A DNA stretch of 64,000 nucleotides from contig NW_026516232.1 in NCBI RefSeq assembly GCF_025602895.1, forward strand, positions 460,598 through 524,597. The letters are read 5' to 3'. Shown here in pieces: positions 63,858 to 64,000 of this stretch. Origin of the DNA: Polychytrium aggregatum. Lineage: Eukaryota; Chytridiomycota; Chytridiomycetes; Polychytriales. The notes below the pieces were generated by a model. The model did no database searches and was not told the DNA's origin. It saw only the letters and a program-made list of their open reading frames with translations. Positions within the stretch are counted from its first letter, which is position 1. Each line of letters begins with the position of its first letter. A program made the translations under genes and the position numbers.

Positions 63858-64000
63858 CGCTGTGCTGCGCGTACTGCGCGTACTGCGCGGCGCAGTGGTC
63901 GTGACCTGTGCTGCGCTTTGCGTTTTCACGCACCGCAGGCAGGCCACCGCAGGGTATAATAGCGGGTTGACCCCCGTTCCCCCGTTTGTCTGGAGTTCGG
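63858..64000 (+). repeat. 3' LTR of copy A, resumed
   Basis: It starts with the duplicated CGCTG and continues tgctgcgcgtactgcgcg as in the 5' LTR, running off the window. Against the 5' LTR it shows one-base indels in G and C runs and a small cluster of changes at 63958-63973 (ataatagcgggttga). Confidence 0.92.

Larger units (their letters stand above)
46793..64000 (+). mobile_element. Chromovirus copy A (Ty3 type), twice interrupted
   Basis: Plus-strand LTR retrotransposon: 5' LTR 46793-47101, gag start 47224-47781, gag end 53250-53518, pol 53482-57415, 3' LTR 57425-57450 continuing at 63863 and beyond the window. Copy B is inserted in gag and a second Ty3 element in the 3' LTR. The coding remainder is almost identical to copy B. 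Confidence 0.93.

Overview
The window is eukaryotic nuclear DNA and most likely comes from an early-diverging, chytrid-like fungus. Genes carry short GT-AG introns, tRNA genes lack an encoded CCA, and the gene content is fungal in character: an OPT oligopeptide transporter, a carboxypeptidase S (M20), a DUF4246 protein, ribosomal protein S6, and chromodomain Ty3 and LINE retrotransposons. The exact taxon is inference. Most ORFs in the window are shadows of real genes. Several real genes only appear once exons are joined across phase-matched introns, which I did by hand.

1-14.7 kb, gene-bearing: a Sel1-repeat protein running off the left edge (minus); a Gly/Ser-rich single-pass membrane protein; a short C-x2-C/H-x2-C zinc-finger protein; a polyproline-WH2-acidic protein (probable actin regulator); and on the minus strand (8277-13079) a six-exon gene whose product follows the Pellino E3 ubiquitin ligases of animals block by block. 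That is the most unexpected protein-coding gene here.

14.7-23.1 kb, tRNA cluster: tRNA-Ser, Pro, Phe, Lys, Ala, Leu, Ile, Val and Gly, set among many minisatellites. A 1.5-kb block holding tRNA-Ile and tRNA-Val is present twice in inverted orientation, around a 2.6-kb spacer that contains a decayed Sel1-repeat gene. One breakpoint lies inside a tRNA-Leu gene.

24-39 kb, gene-bearing: RPS6 (four exons, the first only two codons), a DUF4246 protein, two secreted proteins (one with six repeats of a six-cysteine module and flanked by a 0.3-kb inverted repeat), carboxypeptidase S, and, divergently from it, an OPT transporter. The last two form a plausible peptide-utilisation pair.

39.5-64 kb, transposon nest: three same-strand LINE copies sit head to tail, each poly(A) tail touching the 5' end of the next copy. 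The right-hand LINE is interrupted by a plus-strand chromovirus (copy A). A second, nearly identical and intact chromovirus (copy B, minus strand) is inserted in the gag gene of A, with CAGGC target duplications. A different Ty3-type element is inserted in the 3' LTR of A, with CGCTG target duplications. Copies A and B carry a textbook -1 frameshift signal (GGGAAAC, seven-base spacer, hairpin) at the gag-pol junction. The middle LINE joins ORF1 and ORF2 by an ATGA overlap.
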